Assembly: GCF_005222785.1 (NCBI RefSeq)
Contig: NZ_STGH01000002.1
Location: 682,001 to 746,000, forward strand
DNA: 64,000 bases
Reading direction: 5' to 3'
From: Rhodobacter sp. SY28-1
GTDB lineage: Bacteria; Pseudomonadota; Alphaproteobacteria; Rhodobacterales; Rhodobacteraceae
Made by a program: the position numbers and the translations under genes. Position 1 is the first letter of the stretch. Every line of letters starts with the position of its first letter. The notes below the pieces were generated by a model that was not told the DNA's origin, searched no databases, and worked only from the letters and a program-made list of their open reading frames with translations. Shown here piece after piece: positions 36,488-45,184 of the stretch.

Positions 36488-38698
36488 TCACAAGAAACTC
36501 TGCGGATCAATATCCACCGCCAGCCTTAAATCCCTCGGCAGCTTGAACCCCGCCAGCCACTCCGCCAAAGCCGCCTGCAAGGGGGCCCCCTTCTCTGCCT
36601 TCACCAACAGCCGCACCCGGTGCCGCCCCCGGACCCGGGCAATCGGCGCCGGAGCAGGCCCCCAGACCTCCGCCCCGATCCGCTTCAACGGCTCACACCG
36701 CCGCGCCAGCTCCCCGCCGAAATCGAACACCGCAGCCACGTCGGGCGACGACAGGATGATCCCCGCCATCCGGCCATAGGGCGGCACACCCGAGGCCCGC
36801 CGCTCCCCGGCCTCGGCCCGCCAGAACGCCTCCTCGTCGCCGCCCAGGATCGCCCGGATCACCGGATGCTCCGGCTGGTGGGTCTGCAGCCAGGCCTCCC
36901 CCTTCCGCTCTGCCGTCCGGCCCGCCCGGCCCGCGACCTGACGCATCAGCTGGAACGTCCGCTCCGCCGCCCGCAGGTCCGACCCCTGCAGGCCAAGGTC
37001 GGCGTCGATCACCCCCACCAGCGTCAGCAGCGGAAAGTTGTGCCCCTTCGCCACGATCTGCGTGCCGATGATGATGTCCGCCCCGCCTGACGAAATCTCG
37101 GCGATCTTCTCCTTCAGCGCGCGGGCTGACCCAAACAGGTCCGACGACAGCACCGCCACCCGAGCCTCCGAGAACCGCGCCGCCACCTCCTCCGCCAGCC
37201 GTTCCACCCCCGGCCCCACGGCGGCCATCCGGCCCTCCACCCCGCAGGAGGGACAGGCCAAAGGCACCGGCTTCGTCGCCCCGCACTGGTGGCAGACCAG
37301 CCGCTTCTGGAACCGATGCTCCACCATCCGCGCATCGCAGTGGTCGCAGCCCACCTGATGCCCGCAGGCCCGGCAGAGCGTCACCGGCGCAAACCCCCGC
37401 CGGTTCAGGAACAGCAGCGCCTGCTCCCCGCGCCCCACAACGGCCCGCACCTTCCCGGCCAAAGTCTCCGAAATCCACCGATCCCCCGGCAGCCGCTCGG
37501 TCCGCATATCAATCGCCCGCATCTCCGGCATCTCCGCCGCGCCGAACCGGGACCCCAGATCCAGCCGCCGATACTTCCCCGCCTCGACATTGGCCCAGGT
37601 CTCCAGCGACGGCGTCGCCGAGGCCAGCACCACCGGACACCCCGCAATCGCCGCCCGCAGCACCGCCATGTCGCGCGCGTTGTACAAGACCCCGTCCTCC
37701 TGCTTGTAGGAGGTGTCATGCTCCTCATCGACAACGATCAGCCCGAGGTCCTGGAACGGCAGGAACAGCGCCGACCGCGCGCCCACCACCAGCTCCGCCC
37801 CGCCTTCGGAGACCATCCGCCACAGCCGCCGCCGCTCGGTCATCGTGACGCCCGAGTGCCACTCCGCCGGCCGCGCCCCGAACCGAGCCTCCACCCGCGT
37901 CAAAAACTCCGCCGTCAAGGCAATCTCCGGCAACAGCACCAGCGCCTGCCGACGCGCCCTAAGACACTCCGCCACCGCCTCAAGGTAAACCTCGGTCTTC
38001 CCCGACCCCGTCACCCCCTTCAGCAGCGTCGCCGCGTACGCGCCAGCAGCCACATCCGCGACCAGCGCATCCCCCGCCGCGACCTGCTCCCCCTCCAGCC
38101 GCATTCCCACATCGGCCTTCAAGCGCGGATAGGGCGTATCCCGCGGCGCATCCTCCTCCGCCACCACCCCCAGCTTCACCAGGCCTTTCACCACCGAACT
38201 GCCACAGGCCGCAGCCTCCACCAGCTCGCCCAGCGTCACCGGAGCCCCGCCAAACGCCCGCAAAGCCTCCACCACCCGATGCCGCGCCTCGGTCAGACTG
38301 TTCGGCACCGCCCCCGCCAGCCGATACACCCGCTTCACCGACGCAGGCTCCCCCAACCCCGGAGTCCGTGTCGCCAACCGCAGCATCGCCGGCAACGGCG
38401 TCAGCGTATACTCCGCCGCCCGACCAAGAAACGACCGCAACTCCAACCGCATCGGCCGCGCGTCCAGCACCCGCCCCACCGGCCGCACCTTCGCTGGGTC
38501 CCAGCCGCCAACCGCAGGCCCCCAGACCACCCCCAGCACCCGCCTTGGCCCCAGCGGCACCTCGACGAAATCCCCGTCCCCGCAGCCCCCCTCCGGCGCG
38601 CGATAGTCCAGCACGCGGCCCAAAGGCTCCGTCGTCAGCACCCCGACCAGATCGCCCGCCTGATAGACCCGGTCCGCCACCTGAAACCTTTCGCTCAT
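36488..38698 (-). CDS. priA: Primosomal replication restart helicase PriA
   Basis: A 736-residue SF2 helicase that reloads the replisome at stalled forks. There is an N-terminal DNA-binding domain (1-200). Motif I GVTGSGKTEVYL is near residues 228-239 and motif II VDEEHDTSYKQED near 323-335. Eight cysteines bind two zincs in CRACGHQVGCDHC and CHQCGATKPVPLACPSCG (about 440-480), followed by VGRAGRTAERKG-like motif VI. Full length. Its 3' end touches the TIR island. Confidence 0.96.
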   Translation of the reverse strand: MSERFQVADRVYQAGDLVGVLTTEPLGRVLDYRAPEGGCGDGDFVEVPLGPRRVLGVVWGPAVGGWDPAKVRPVGRVLDARPMRLELRSFLGRAAEYTLTPLPAMLRLATRTPGLGEPASVKRVYRLAGAVPNSLTEARHRVVEALRAFGGAPVTLGELVEAAACGSSVVKGLVKLGVVAEEDAPRDTPYPRLKADVGMRLEGEQVAAGDALVADVAAGAYAATLLKGVTGSGKTEVYLEAVAECLRARRQALVLLPEIALTAEFLTRVEARFGARPAEWHSGVTMTERRRLWRMVSEGGAELVVGARSALFLPFQDLGLIVVDEEHDTSYKQEDGVLYNARDMAVLRAAIAGCPVVLASATPSLETWANVEAGKYRRLDLGSRFGAAEMPEMRAIDMRTERLPGDRWISETLAGKVRAVVGRGEQALLFLNRRGFAPVTLCRACGHQVGCDHCDARMVEHRFQKRLVCHQCGATKPVPLACPSCGVEGRMAAVGPGVERLAEEVAARFSEARVAVLSSDLFGSARALKEKIAEISSGGADIIIGTQIVAKGHNFPLLTLVGVIDADLGLQGSDLRAAERTFQLMRQVAGRAGRTAERKGEAWLQTHQPEHPVIRAILGGDEEAFWRAEAGERRASGVPPYGRMAGIILSSPDVAAVFDFGGELARRCEPLKRIGAEVWGPAPAPIARVRGRHRVRLLVKAEKGAPLQAALAEWLAGFKLPRDLRLAVDIDPQSFL

Positions 38699-38777
38699 CC
38701 GCCGTTTGGGCTAAACCGCGACCCGAGAGCATTCAACCCCCGCGTTGCACCCCCCGCAACCGCCAAGGAGGCCCCCA

Positions 38778-39431
38778 ATGAAATTCTTCATCGACACCGC
38801 CGACGTCGACGCCATCCGTGAGCTTCACGACCTCGGCATGGTCGACGGCGTCACCACCAACCCGTCGCTGATCCTAAAATCCGGCCGCGACATCATCGAG
38901 GTCACCAAAGAGATCTGCTCCTTCGTCAAAGGCCCGGTTTCGGCCGAAGTCGTCGCCCTGACCGCGCCCGAAATGATCGCCGAGGGCCGCAAACTGGCCG
39001 CCATCGCCCCCAATATCGCCGTGAAAGTCCCGCTGACCTGGGACGGCCTCAAGACCTGCAAGACCCTGTCGTCTGAGGGCTTCATGGTCAACGTCACCCT
39101 CTGCTTTTCCGCCAACCAGGCCCTGATCGCCGCCAAGGCCGGGGCGACCTTCATCTCGCCCTTCATCGGGCGGCTGGACGACATCAACCTCGACGGCCTC
39201 GACCTGATCGGCGACATCCGCACGATCTATGACAACTACGACTTCAAGACCCAGATCCTTGCGGCCTCGATCCGCACCGCCAACCACGTCAAGGACTGCG
39301 CCCTGATCGGAGCCGACGTCGTCACTGCCCCCCCGAACGTGATCAAGGCCCTGGCGAGCCACATGCTGACCGACAAGGGCCTCGACCAGTTCACCGCCGA
39401 CTGGGCGAAGACGGGTCAGAAGATCCTGTAA
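38778..39431 (+). CDS. tal: Transaldolase, small TalC/FSA-type
   Basis: A 217-residue TIM-barrel aldolase. [20 protein letters not shown] and [15 protein letters not shown] are family hallmarks, and the Schiff-base Lys is in [14 protein letters not shown] (about residue 84). [10 protein letters not shown] has Phe where fructose-6-phosphate aldolase has Tyr, which favours transaldolase in the pentose phosphate pathway. A GGAGG-like site precedes the ATG at 38778. It is divergent from priA with a 79-base spacer. A repeat-rich stretch follows. Confidence 0.9.
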   Translation: MKFFIDTADVDAIRELHDLGMVDGVTTNPSLILKSGRDIIEVTKEICSFVKGPVSAEVVALTAPEMIAEGRKLAAIAPNIAVKVPLTWDGLKTCKTLSSEGFMVNVTLCFSANQALIAAKAGATFISPFIGRLDDINLDGLDLIGDIRTIYDNYDFKTQILAASIRTANHVKDCALIGADVVTAPPNVIKALASHMLTDKGLDQFTADWAKTGQKIL

Positions 39432-39480
39432 GCGGGACCGCGGCGACCCCCGCCCCCCTTGCCACTCCACATCACCTGTC

Positions 39481-39543
39481 ATCCCCGCGCAGGCGGGGAT
39501 CCACTTTCAACGCCCAACGATGGATCCCCGCCTGCGCGGGGAT
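39481..39543. repeat. Long palindromic repeat of the CCCGCGCAGGCGGGGAT type
   Basis: Two perfectly complementary 23-base arms (39481-39503 and 39521-39543) surround a 17-base loop. Each arm itself holds the near-palindrome CCCCGCGCAGGCGGGG. This type is common between genes in many proteobacteria. Confidence 0.9.
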
Positions 39544-39619
39544 TACAGGCAGTTCGGGACCCGCCCCGACTCCCCGAACCCGTAGGTCGGGGTTCACCCC
39601 GACTCCCCCGCACCACACA

Positions 39620-39750
39620 GGGCCGCGCCCTCCCTCGGGCGGGCGCAAACCCCGCTGGTTCCCGGGCACTTTATTCTTCACCCCCTCCCACCGCAGTTCT
39701 GCGCGTGACACGTCAAGAGCGCCCTCCCGGGGGGAGGGAGGGCGCGGCCC
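39620..39750. repeat. 17-base inverted repeat with 97-base loop, possibly MITE-like
   Basis: GGGCCGCGCCCTCCCTC (39620-39636) and its exact complement GAGGGAGGGCGCGGCCC (39734-39750) bound an internal segment with further GC-rich symmetry. No transposase or ORF lies inside. It may be a nonautonomous element or a structured RNA. Confidence 0.7.
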
Positions 39751-39822
39751 GGCGGCGCAAGCGCCTTGATTCCGGGCCAAGGAGTGGCTCTGTTTGACCA
39801 GTAAGCATTTTACCTGCCCATC

Positions 39823-39852
39823 GTAGGGTGTGCTACAGCGCAGCACACTCTC
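39823..39852. repeat. GTAGGGTG palindromic repeat, copy 4
   Basis: GTAGGGTGTGCT and AGCACACTCT pair with one mismatch around a seven-base loop, 49 bases before the low-GC DUF2971 gene. Confidence 0.6.
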
Positions 39853-39900
39853 GCCGTTCGTTGCTCACAAATTGCTACTTTACTTGCCAATGAAAAGCTG

Positions 39901-40836
39901 ATGTGGCAATTTCAGTGCCTAACCAAAATTAAGGGTAACGCATTCTTGGCCTTCCTGGAGTTCAATCCTACAACGACATTGTACCAGTATACGACGCTTT
40001 CTGGATTTGAAGGGATTATATCCAGCAAATCGATATGGTTCACAGACCTCCGCTTTACAAACGACCCGCGAGAAATAACCCTTGGTCGAGACCAATTTCT
40101 CAAAGCAGTAAAGCTACTAAGAGACAAGGATTTTCGCGGCCAAAGAGGCTTACCTATCTCAGTCTTTGTTTCTCGGGTGCTGAGTTATCTCGAGAAGGGA
40201 GGCTTGCTGTCTGCTTCCTTCACCACATCAGGCGACAACTTGCCAATGTGGAGCGCATATGGAGGAAATTATGCGGGTTTTTCCATTGGGTTTAGGCCGA
40301 CAGCTGTGCGCTCTATGCCCGTTAGAATTCAGAAGGTAAATTACATCAAAGATGACACTATCGATAGTTGGCGGCAACTGCTTCGTGATCTTCTATCAGG
40401 CGTCATTGAGCGGGAAGCTGTGTACTCTGTGTCTGACCTTGATTGGCTGTCTGCCGCTACCCGGACGGTCTCGGTGATTGTATCTACTAAACACAAAATT
40501 TGGGAGTATGAGAACGAAATACGCTGCACCCATGCTGCAGTCGCGAAAGAAGCAGGTATTCAGATCAATGGAGTAGACATTCCCGCTTCCGAGTATCCGG
40601 ATGGTCGACCCTACTACACTCTGCTTCGGAGGAGAGCCCGAGACGAAACCGAGGTCTCGTATGCACCCATTCAATTCGGCAAGTATGCGAAAGGTGTTCA
40701 CTGGCCAGAGAAAGCCATTGAACGCGTGATACTGGGACCGAAATGCCCTTGTTCAGTTCCTGAAGTAACGGAAAAGCTTAACCAACATGGATTCACAAGT
40801 TTCGAAGTCATGCAGTCAGAGTGCCTAATTCGCTAA
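39901..40836 (+). CDS. DUF2971 domain-containing protein
   Basis: A 311-residue soluble protein with the DUF2971 pattern: LYQYTTLSGFEGIISSKSIW (27-46) with the Y-TT pair, FTNDPRE (52-58), SFTTSGDNLPMWSAYGGNYA and FSIGF (105-131), and KHKIWEYENEIR (197-208). The function of DUF2971 is unknown; these proteins are patchily distributed and often sit in accessory or defence-type regions. The gene is strikingly AT-rich against the chromosome, which suggests recent transfer. The ATG at 39901 has no clear ribosome site. It ends ten bases before the convergent BrnA-like gene. Confidence 0.8.
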   Translation: MWQFQCLTKIKGNAFLAFLEFNPTTTLYQYTTLSGFEGIISSKSIWFTDLRFTNDPREITLGRDQFLKAVKLLRDKDFRGQRGLPISVFVSRVLSYLEKGGLLSASFTTSGDNLPMWSAYGGNYAGFSIGFRPTAVRSMPVRIQKVNYIKDDTIDSWRQLLRDLLSGVIEREAVYSVSDLDWLSAATRTVSVIVSTKHKIWEYENEIRCTHAAVAKEAGIQINGVDIPASEYPDGRPYYTLLRRRARDETEVSYAPIQFGKYAKGVHWPEKAIERVILGPKCPCSVPEVTEKLNQHGFTSFEVMQSECLIR

Positions 40837-40845
40837 CCACCCCCC

Positions 40846-41351
40846 TCACCTCACCAACGGCCCGCCGAACACCCGCTCCTCCCCCTCCGCCACCCCCTTC
40901 TGCATCCTCTCCTGCATGAAGACCCGCTCCGCCTGCACCACCCCCGGCCCCGCGTCCTCCCACTCCCCGCCCATCGCCTTCGCCACATCCCCAAAGGCAG
41001 GCTTCTCGCCCGACCAGGCCTCCTCCCGCTCCCGGTAATGCGCCAGCGTCTCGGCCCCCCGGATCACCCCGGCCAGCCGCGCGTGCATGTAGCTGCGCAA
41101 GACGTCGTTGATCCGCGGCCCGTAGCCCTCGCCCATCGAGCGGAAGAACTTCAGCAAATCCGCCTCCAGCGCCAGCGTCACCTTCACCTTCGCCGCGCGG
41201 GGCGTCGCCGTGGCGATCTGATGCCACTCCTCCGGGAGCGCCCGGTCAGTTCGATGGTGTTGTGCAGATCCCATTCCAGACGCCGCATGACATCCATCAT
41301 GTAGGTCATCTTGGCACGCTGCCGGGGGGTCTGTTTCTTCAGGTCGGGCAT
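40846..41351 (-). pseudogene. BrnA-like antitoxin gene with a one-base frameshift
   Basis: Frame 1 gives MPDLKKQTPRQRAKMTYMMD through RRLEWDLHNTIELTG; frame 2 continues ALPEEWHQIATATPRAAKVK and then VTLALEADLLKFFRSMGEGY, the BrnA-type ribbon-helix-helix. The break is at a run of three G on the minus strand (41241-41243); one more G would restore a single 168-residue product. So the gene carries a one-base deletion, a sequencing error, or less likely a programmed shift. No BrnT toxin gene is adjacent, so it is an orphan. Start ATG at 41351. Confidence 0.75.
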
Positions 41352-41568
41352 GGCTGGGTCCTTTGCGGCGCCCACCCTCGCGCCCAAAGGTTAACGTCAG
41401 CCGACCGATACGCGCGTATGGACCCTTTCCATACCAAAGCCAGACGCGTTCCAGACGCAGTGTTGCATCCCTGCCGGTCCCCTTTGGGCTCATGTGTTAA
41501 TCCTGTCGCCAAGCCCTTGGCGGGTCGCCTATACTGCGGCCGAATTCGCATGAACCCTGGCCCGCCCG

Positions 41569-42267
41569 ATGATCGAACCCGACCTGCGCGACCGCATCCT
41601 TGCCGAACCCGAACGCCTGCTGGACGACCGCGACGTGATGAACGCGCTGGTCTCGGCGAACGAACGCAGCCTTGGCGAGAACATCGTCGATCTGCGCGGC
41701 ATCGCCATGCAACGCCTTGAATCCAGGCTGGATCGTCTGGAGGACACCCACCGTTCGGTCATCGCGGCGGCCTATGAGAACCTCGCCGGAACCAACCAGG
41801 TGCACCGCGCTGTTCTACAAATGCTAGAGCCGACAAACTTCGAGGCCTTCATGGCCGCCCTCTCGGGCGAGGTCGCGCAGACCCTGCGGGTTGACCATGT
41901 CCGCCTGGTGCTGGAAAGCCTGCAAGAGGACAGCGAAGGCGACCCAACCCTCCGCCGCCTGGGCGAAGTGCTGACCGTCGTGCCCCGCGGATTTGTCGCT
42001 AACTATCTGACAAAAGGGCGAAATGGTCCGGGCCGAAGCGTGGTCCTGCGGTCGGTGACCGGCCTTGCCGCCGACTTCTATGGTGCCCGCGCCGAAGGCA
42101 TCCAGTCCGAGGCGCTGATGAAGCTGGACCTCGGCCCGGGCCGCCTGCCGGGGATGCTGGTCTTTGCCTCCGAAGACCCGAACCAGTTCAAGTCGACCCA
42201 TGGCACCGACCTCCTGGCCTTCTTCGCCGGGGTCTTCGAACGGACGATGCGGCGGTGGCTGGGCTGA
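41569..42267 (+). CDS. DUF484 family protein
   Basis: A 232-residue cytosolic protein with an N-terminal helical part (HRSVIAAAYENLAGTNQVHR, about residues 64-83) and a GAF-like C-terminal domain. DUF484 genes commonly lie just before xerC, as here, with start and stop overlapping by 13 bases. Function unknown; the GAF-like fold suggests ligand sensing. Single copy, full length. Confidence 0.87.
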   Translation: MIEPDLRDRILAEPERLLDDRDVMNALVSANERSLGENIVDLRGIAMQRLESRLDRLEDTHRSVIAAAYENLAGTNQVHRAVLQMLEPTNFEAFMAALSGEVAQTLRVDHVRLVLESLQEDSEGDPTLRRLGEVLTVVPRGFVANYLTKGRNGPGRSVVLRSVTGLAADFYGARAEGIQSEALMKLDLGPGRLPGMLVFASEDPNQFKSTHGTDLLAFFAGVFERTMRRWLG

Positions 42268-43193
42268 CCGCCGACCCCTTCCTGGCCCCCGCGCTTGGGG
42301 CCGCGCTGACGCAATGGCTGACCCATCTCGCCGCGCTTGACGGGGCCGCGGCCAACACGATCGAAGCCTACCGCCGCGACGTGACCCGCTTTCTGAAGTT
42401 TCTCGCCGCCCACCGGGGCGGGGCCGGGGGCATCGCCTCGGTCATCTCGACCACCCAGTCCGACCTCCGCGCCTGGATGGCCGAGGAACGCAGCCGGGGC
42501 CTTTCCGCGCGCTCGCTGGCCCGTGCCCTGTCGGCCGTGAAGGGCTTCACTGCCTGGGCGGCCGAGCGAACCGGAGGCGACGCCACGACAGTCCTGTCCA
42601 CCCGCGCGCCGAAGTTCCGCCGCAAGCTGCCGCGACCGCTAAGTGAAGACGGAGCAACGGAAATTCTGACCGAGATCGGCGCGGATGCCCGTGAGGACTG
42701 GATCGCCGCCCGCGACACCGCCATCGCCACGCTGCTCTATGGCCTTGGCCTGCGGATCTCCGAGGCGCTGGGGCTGACGGGGGCGGCGCATCCCTTGCCG
42801 CCGGTGCTTCGCATCACCGGCAAGGGCGGCAAGACCCGGCTGGTCCCGGTCATGCCCGCTGCAGCACAGGCCGTCGCGGCCTATGTCGCCCTCTGCCCCT
42901 TCGACCTTGCAAGCGACGCACCCCTCTTCCGCGGCGCACGCGGTGGCCCGGTCAATCCCCGGCTGATCCAGGCCGCGATGGAGCGCGCTCGCCTGCGCCT
43001 CGGCCTGCCCGCGACGGCCACGCCCCATGCCCTGCGCCACAGCTTTGCAACCCACCTTCTGTCAGCAGGCGGCGATCTGCGTGCGATCCAGGAACTTCTG
43101 GGCCATGCCTCACTTTCGACAACCCAGGCCTATACCGCTGTCGATGCCACCCGGCTGATGGAGGTCTATGAGAAATCCCACCCCCGCGCCTGA
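42255..43193 (+). CDS. xerC: Tyrosine recombinase XerC
   Basis: A 312-residue site-specific recombinase that, with XerD, resolves chromosome dimers at dif. It has an N-terminal SAM-like domain (about residues 15-105) and a catalytic domain with GLGLRISEALGL (first Arg), the Lys in ITGKGGKTR, HALRHSFATHLL (His-x-x-Arg, about 260-270), LGHASLSTTQ and the nucleophile Tyr in QAYTAVD (near 297). The start is a GTG at 42255 inside DUF484. It is a core gene, not a phage or island integrase, as its neighbour and length show. Confidence 0.93.
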   Translation: MAGLTADPFLAPALGAALTQWLTHLAALDGAAANTIEAYRRDVTRFLKFLAAHRGGAGGIASVISTTQSDLRAWMAEERSRGLSARSLARALSAVKGFTAWAAERTGGDATTVLSTRAPKFRRKLPRPLSEDGATEILTEIGADAREDWIAARDTAIATLLYGLGLRISEALGLTGAAHPLPPVLRITGKGGKTRLVPVMPAAAQAVAAYVALCPFDLASDAPLFRGARGGPVNPRLIQAAMERARLRLGLPATATPHALRHSFATHLLSAGGDLRAIQELLGHASLSTTQAYTAVDATRLMEVYEKSHPRA

Positions 43194-43259
43194 CCTCCAG
43201 ACCCAGGCCAGCGCGGCCTTTTGGTTGCACCCTTTGCGATAATCGGCCATCAACTTCCC

Positions 43260-43964
43260 ATGAACCCGCGCCTGAAAGCCCTGTCCGTCCATCTCCTCAC
43301 CGCCTCTGGCGCAGTCCTGTCGATGTTTGCCATGCTGGCTGCCGTCGAAGGCAACTGGAGCCTGATGTTCCTCTGGCTGGTCGTCGCGCTGATCGTCGAC
43401 GGGATCGACGGGCCCTTGGCACGGCGCTTCGATGTCCGTAAGAACTGGCCGACCTACGACGGGGTCCTGATGGACCTGATCGTCGACTATCTGACCTATG
43501 TCTTCATCCCGGCCTTCGCGTTGTTCAAGTCCGGGCTTCTGCCGGGCTGGACCGGCTGGCTTGCGATCATCGTGATCTGCTACGGGTCGGTGATCTACTT
43601 CGCCGACACGCGAATGAAGACCAAGGACAAGAGCTTTGCGGGCTTCCCGGCCTGCTGGAACATGGTGGTGCTGGTCCTCTTCGCCACCCAGCCCGGAGAG
43701 ATGGTGATCCTTATGGTGGTGATCCTTCTGACGATCACCATGTTCACCAACCTGAAGTTCATTCACCCCGTCCGGACCAGCCGCTGGTACGAGGTGTCTC
43801 TGGCCGTCTGCATCGCCTGGATCGCGCTGGCGGGCTGGGCGGCCTGGTGGGACTTCCAGGAAGGGCCCATCGCCAAGTGGCTTCTGGTGCTGACGTCGCT
43901 GTATCTCTGCCTGGCCGGGATCGCCCAACAGATCATCCCCGAAGGCATCCGCCGGGTACGGTGA
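43260..43964 (+). CDS. pcs: Phosphatidylcholine synthase
   Basis: A 234-residue inner-membrane CDP-alcohol phosphatidyltransferase, about eight helices. The motif LIVDGIDGPLARRFDVRKNW and YDGVLMDLIVDYLTYVF (about residues 40-82) is the modified D-G-x2-A-R-x8-G-x3-D-x3-D signature of Pcs. It condenses choline with CDP-diacylglycerol to make phosphatidylcholine in one step, a pathway typical of alphaproteobacteria. The ATG at 43260 is preferred over a TTG at 43221. Confidence 0.92.
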   Translation: MNPRLKALSVHLLTASGAVLSMFAMLAAVEGNWSLMFLWLVVALIVDGIDGPLARRFDVRKNWPTYDGVLMDLIVDYLTYVFIPAFALFKSGLLPGWTGWLAIIVICYGSVIYFADTRMKTKDKSFAGFPACWNMVVLVLFATQPGEMVILMVVILLTITMFTNLKFIHPVRTSRWYEVSLAVCIAWIALAGWAAWWDFQEGPIAKWLLVLTSLYLCLAGIAQQIIPEGIRRVR

Positions 43965-43967
43965 CCC

Positions 43968-44015
43968 AAAATCCTTAAGCAAGGATTTTGACAAATTTCT
44001 TGCTTAAGAAATTTG
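43968..44015. terminator. Bidirectional AT-rich hairpins between pcs and a DMT exporter
   Basis: AAATCCTTAAGCAAGGATTT and AAATTTCTTGCTTAAGAAATTT-type arms lie back to back, and the inner CTTAAGCAAG and CTTGCTTAAG also pair. It sits between convergent genes. Confidence 0.65.
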
Positions 44016-44021
44016 GTCCCG

Positions 44022-44867
44022 TCACAACCGCGTCAGCATCACCCCGGCCACGATGATCAGCGCTGCCAGCGCCTTTTCCCCCGTCATCCGCTCGCCAAAG
44101 GCCAGCCAGCCAATCAGCACGGCGAACAGGATCGAGGTCTCGCGCAGTGCGGCCACCACCGCGATGGGTGCGAAGGTCATCGCCCAGATCGACACCGCAT
44201 AGGCGCCGTAGCTTGCGGCCGAAGCGAAGGCCCCCATCCGCCAGGCATGCCAGTTGCGGGGGATCACGTCCCAGCCGCGCAAGGCCAGCATGCCCAGGGT
44301 GAAGAAGGTGCCATCCGCCACGAACACCCAGGCCACATAGGCGGCGGGCGAGCCCGAGACCCGCGCGCCCAGTCCGTCGATCAGCGTATAGGTCGCCGTG
44401 GCGCAGGCGGACCCCAAAGCAAAGGGCAGAAGCTTGCGGTCCTCGCCGCTGGTGAAGACCCCCCGCGCCATCAAGAGGATACCGGCAGCCAGGACCGCTA
44501 TGGCGATGTATTCCTGTTGCGTCACCGCATCGGCCAGGAAGGCCGCGCCGAACAGCGCCACAATCATCGGCGCCGCTCCCCGGGCAATGGGGTAGACGCG
44601 GCTCAGGTCACCGCGGTCATAGGCATAGGTCAGGAAGAACTTGTAGGCGAAATGGGTGCAGCCCGCCGCGATGACCCAGGGGATCGCGGCCCGGTCGATT
44701 GCCGGGGACAGCATCACCACCACCAGCCCGATCGGCACCTCGACGATCGACAGGATCACCATCCCGCCGACCTTCGAGGTCCCCAGCTTGATCAGCGCAT
44801 TCCAAAGCGCATGCAGGAAGGCCGCGCCAAGGACGGCCAGGAAGATGCCAAGGCTCAAAGCGCGCAC
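44022..44867 (-). CDS. DMT (EamA) family transporter
   Basis: A 281-residue protein with about ten helices in two repeats (about residues 5-135 and 145-278). LHALWNALIKLGTSKVGG near the N-terminus and a YPIARGAAPMIVALFG segment are typical of one EamA branch. Substrate unknown. It ends just after the bidirectional terminator shared with pcs. Confidence 0.84.
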   Translation of the reverse strand: MRALSLGIFLAVLGAAFLHALWNALIKLGTSKVGGMVILSIVEVPIGLVVVMLSPAIDRAAIPWVIAAGCTHFAYKFFLTYAYDRGDLSRVYPIARGAAPMIVALFGAAFLADAVTQQEYIAIAVLAAGILLMARGVFTSGEDRKLLPFALGSACATATYTLIDGLGARVSGSPAAYVAWVFVADGTFFTLGMLALRGWDVIPRNWHAWRMGAFASAASYGAYAVSIWAMTFAPIAVVAALRETSILFAVLIGWLAFGERMTGEKALAALIIVAGVMLTRL

Positions 44868-44956
44868 CTGTCATGGAACTGTCACAGGCAGGCGTAAGCC
44901 CGCCCACGGACAGGCGCAAGCGCGCCGATAGGTCCAGACCCCCGCTTTCGATAGGG

Positions 44957-45184
44957 TCAGCGCAACCGCAGCCGGATTGGTCCCTGCGCGGCCAGCGGGT
45001 CGACCTCGATCCCGCCTTGCGTTGCCACGATCTCGGGCGTTGCCGCGGCCACCGCGCGCACCTCGGGCATCAGGGGGCGCCAGTCCGCCGACAGTGCCTT
45101 CGCCACTTCGGACGGACACAGCGACTTGTCCCGCCCCCGCTGAAGGGCCAAGTCCAGGATCGCCGCCCTGATCCGGTCGCTCAT
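44957..45184 (-). CDS. DUF3253 domain-containing protein
   Basis: A 75-residue protein, MSDRIRAAILDLALQRGRDK followed by SLCPSEVAKALSADWRPLMP, matching DUF3253, a small winged-helix-like family of unknown function. Its ATG overlaps the stop of ogt (ATGA), so it is the third gene of a LysR-ogt-DUF3253 operon. A DNA-related role would suit the fold and the partner, but that is inference. Confidence 0.8.
   Translation of the reverse strand: MSDRIRAAILDLALQRGRDKSLCPSEVAKALSADWRPLMPEVRAVAAATPEIVATQGGIEVDPLAAQGPIRLRLR

Larger units (their letters stand above)
39432..39900. other. 469-base noncoding block of nested palindromes
   Basis: No gene. It contains in order a 23-base inverted repeat (39481-39543), a GTCGGGG-TTCA-CCCCGAC hairpin (39586-39603), a 17-base inverted repeat with a long loop (39620-39750), and a GTAGGGTG palindrome (39823-39852). 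Translations giving PAQAGIH and PRLRGDD are the usual spurious product of this widespread repeat type. The final 50 bases are AT-rich and should hold the DUF2971 gene promoter. Confidence 0.8.

Noticed and set aside
39479-39546. Possible CRISPR repeats
   Set aside because: Only two inverted copies with one 17-base loop; no regular spacers and no cas genes.
39459-39846. Small frames in the repeat block, including translations with PAQAGIH and PRLRGDD
   Set aside because: These peptides are the well-known spurious products of the palindromic repeat, not a protein.
42255-43193. An integrase marking a genomic island
   Set aside because: It is the core XerC, paired with DUF484 as in many proteobacteria.
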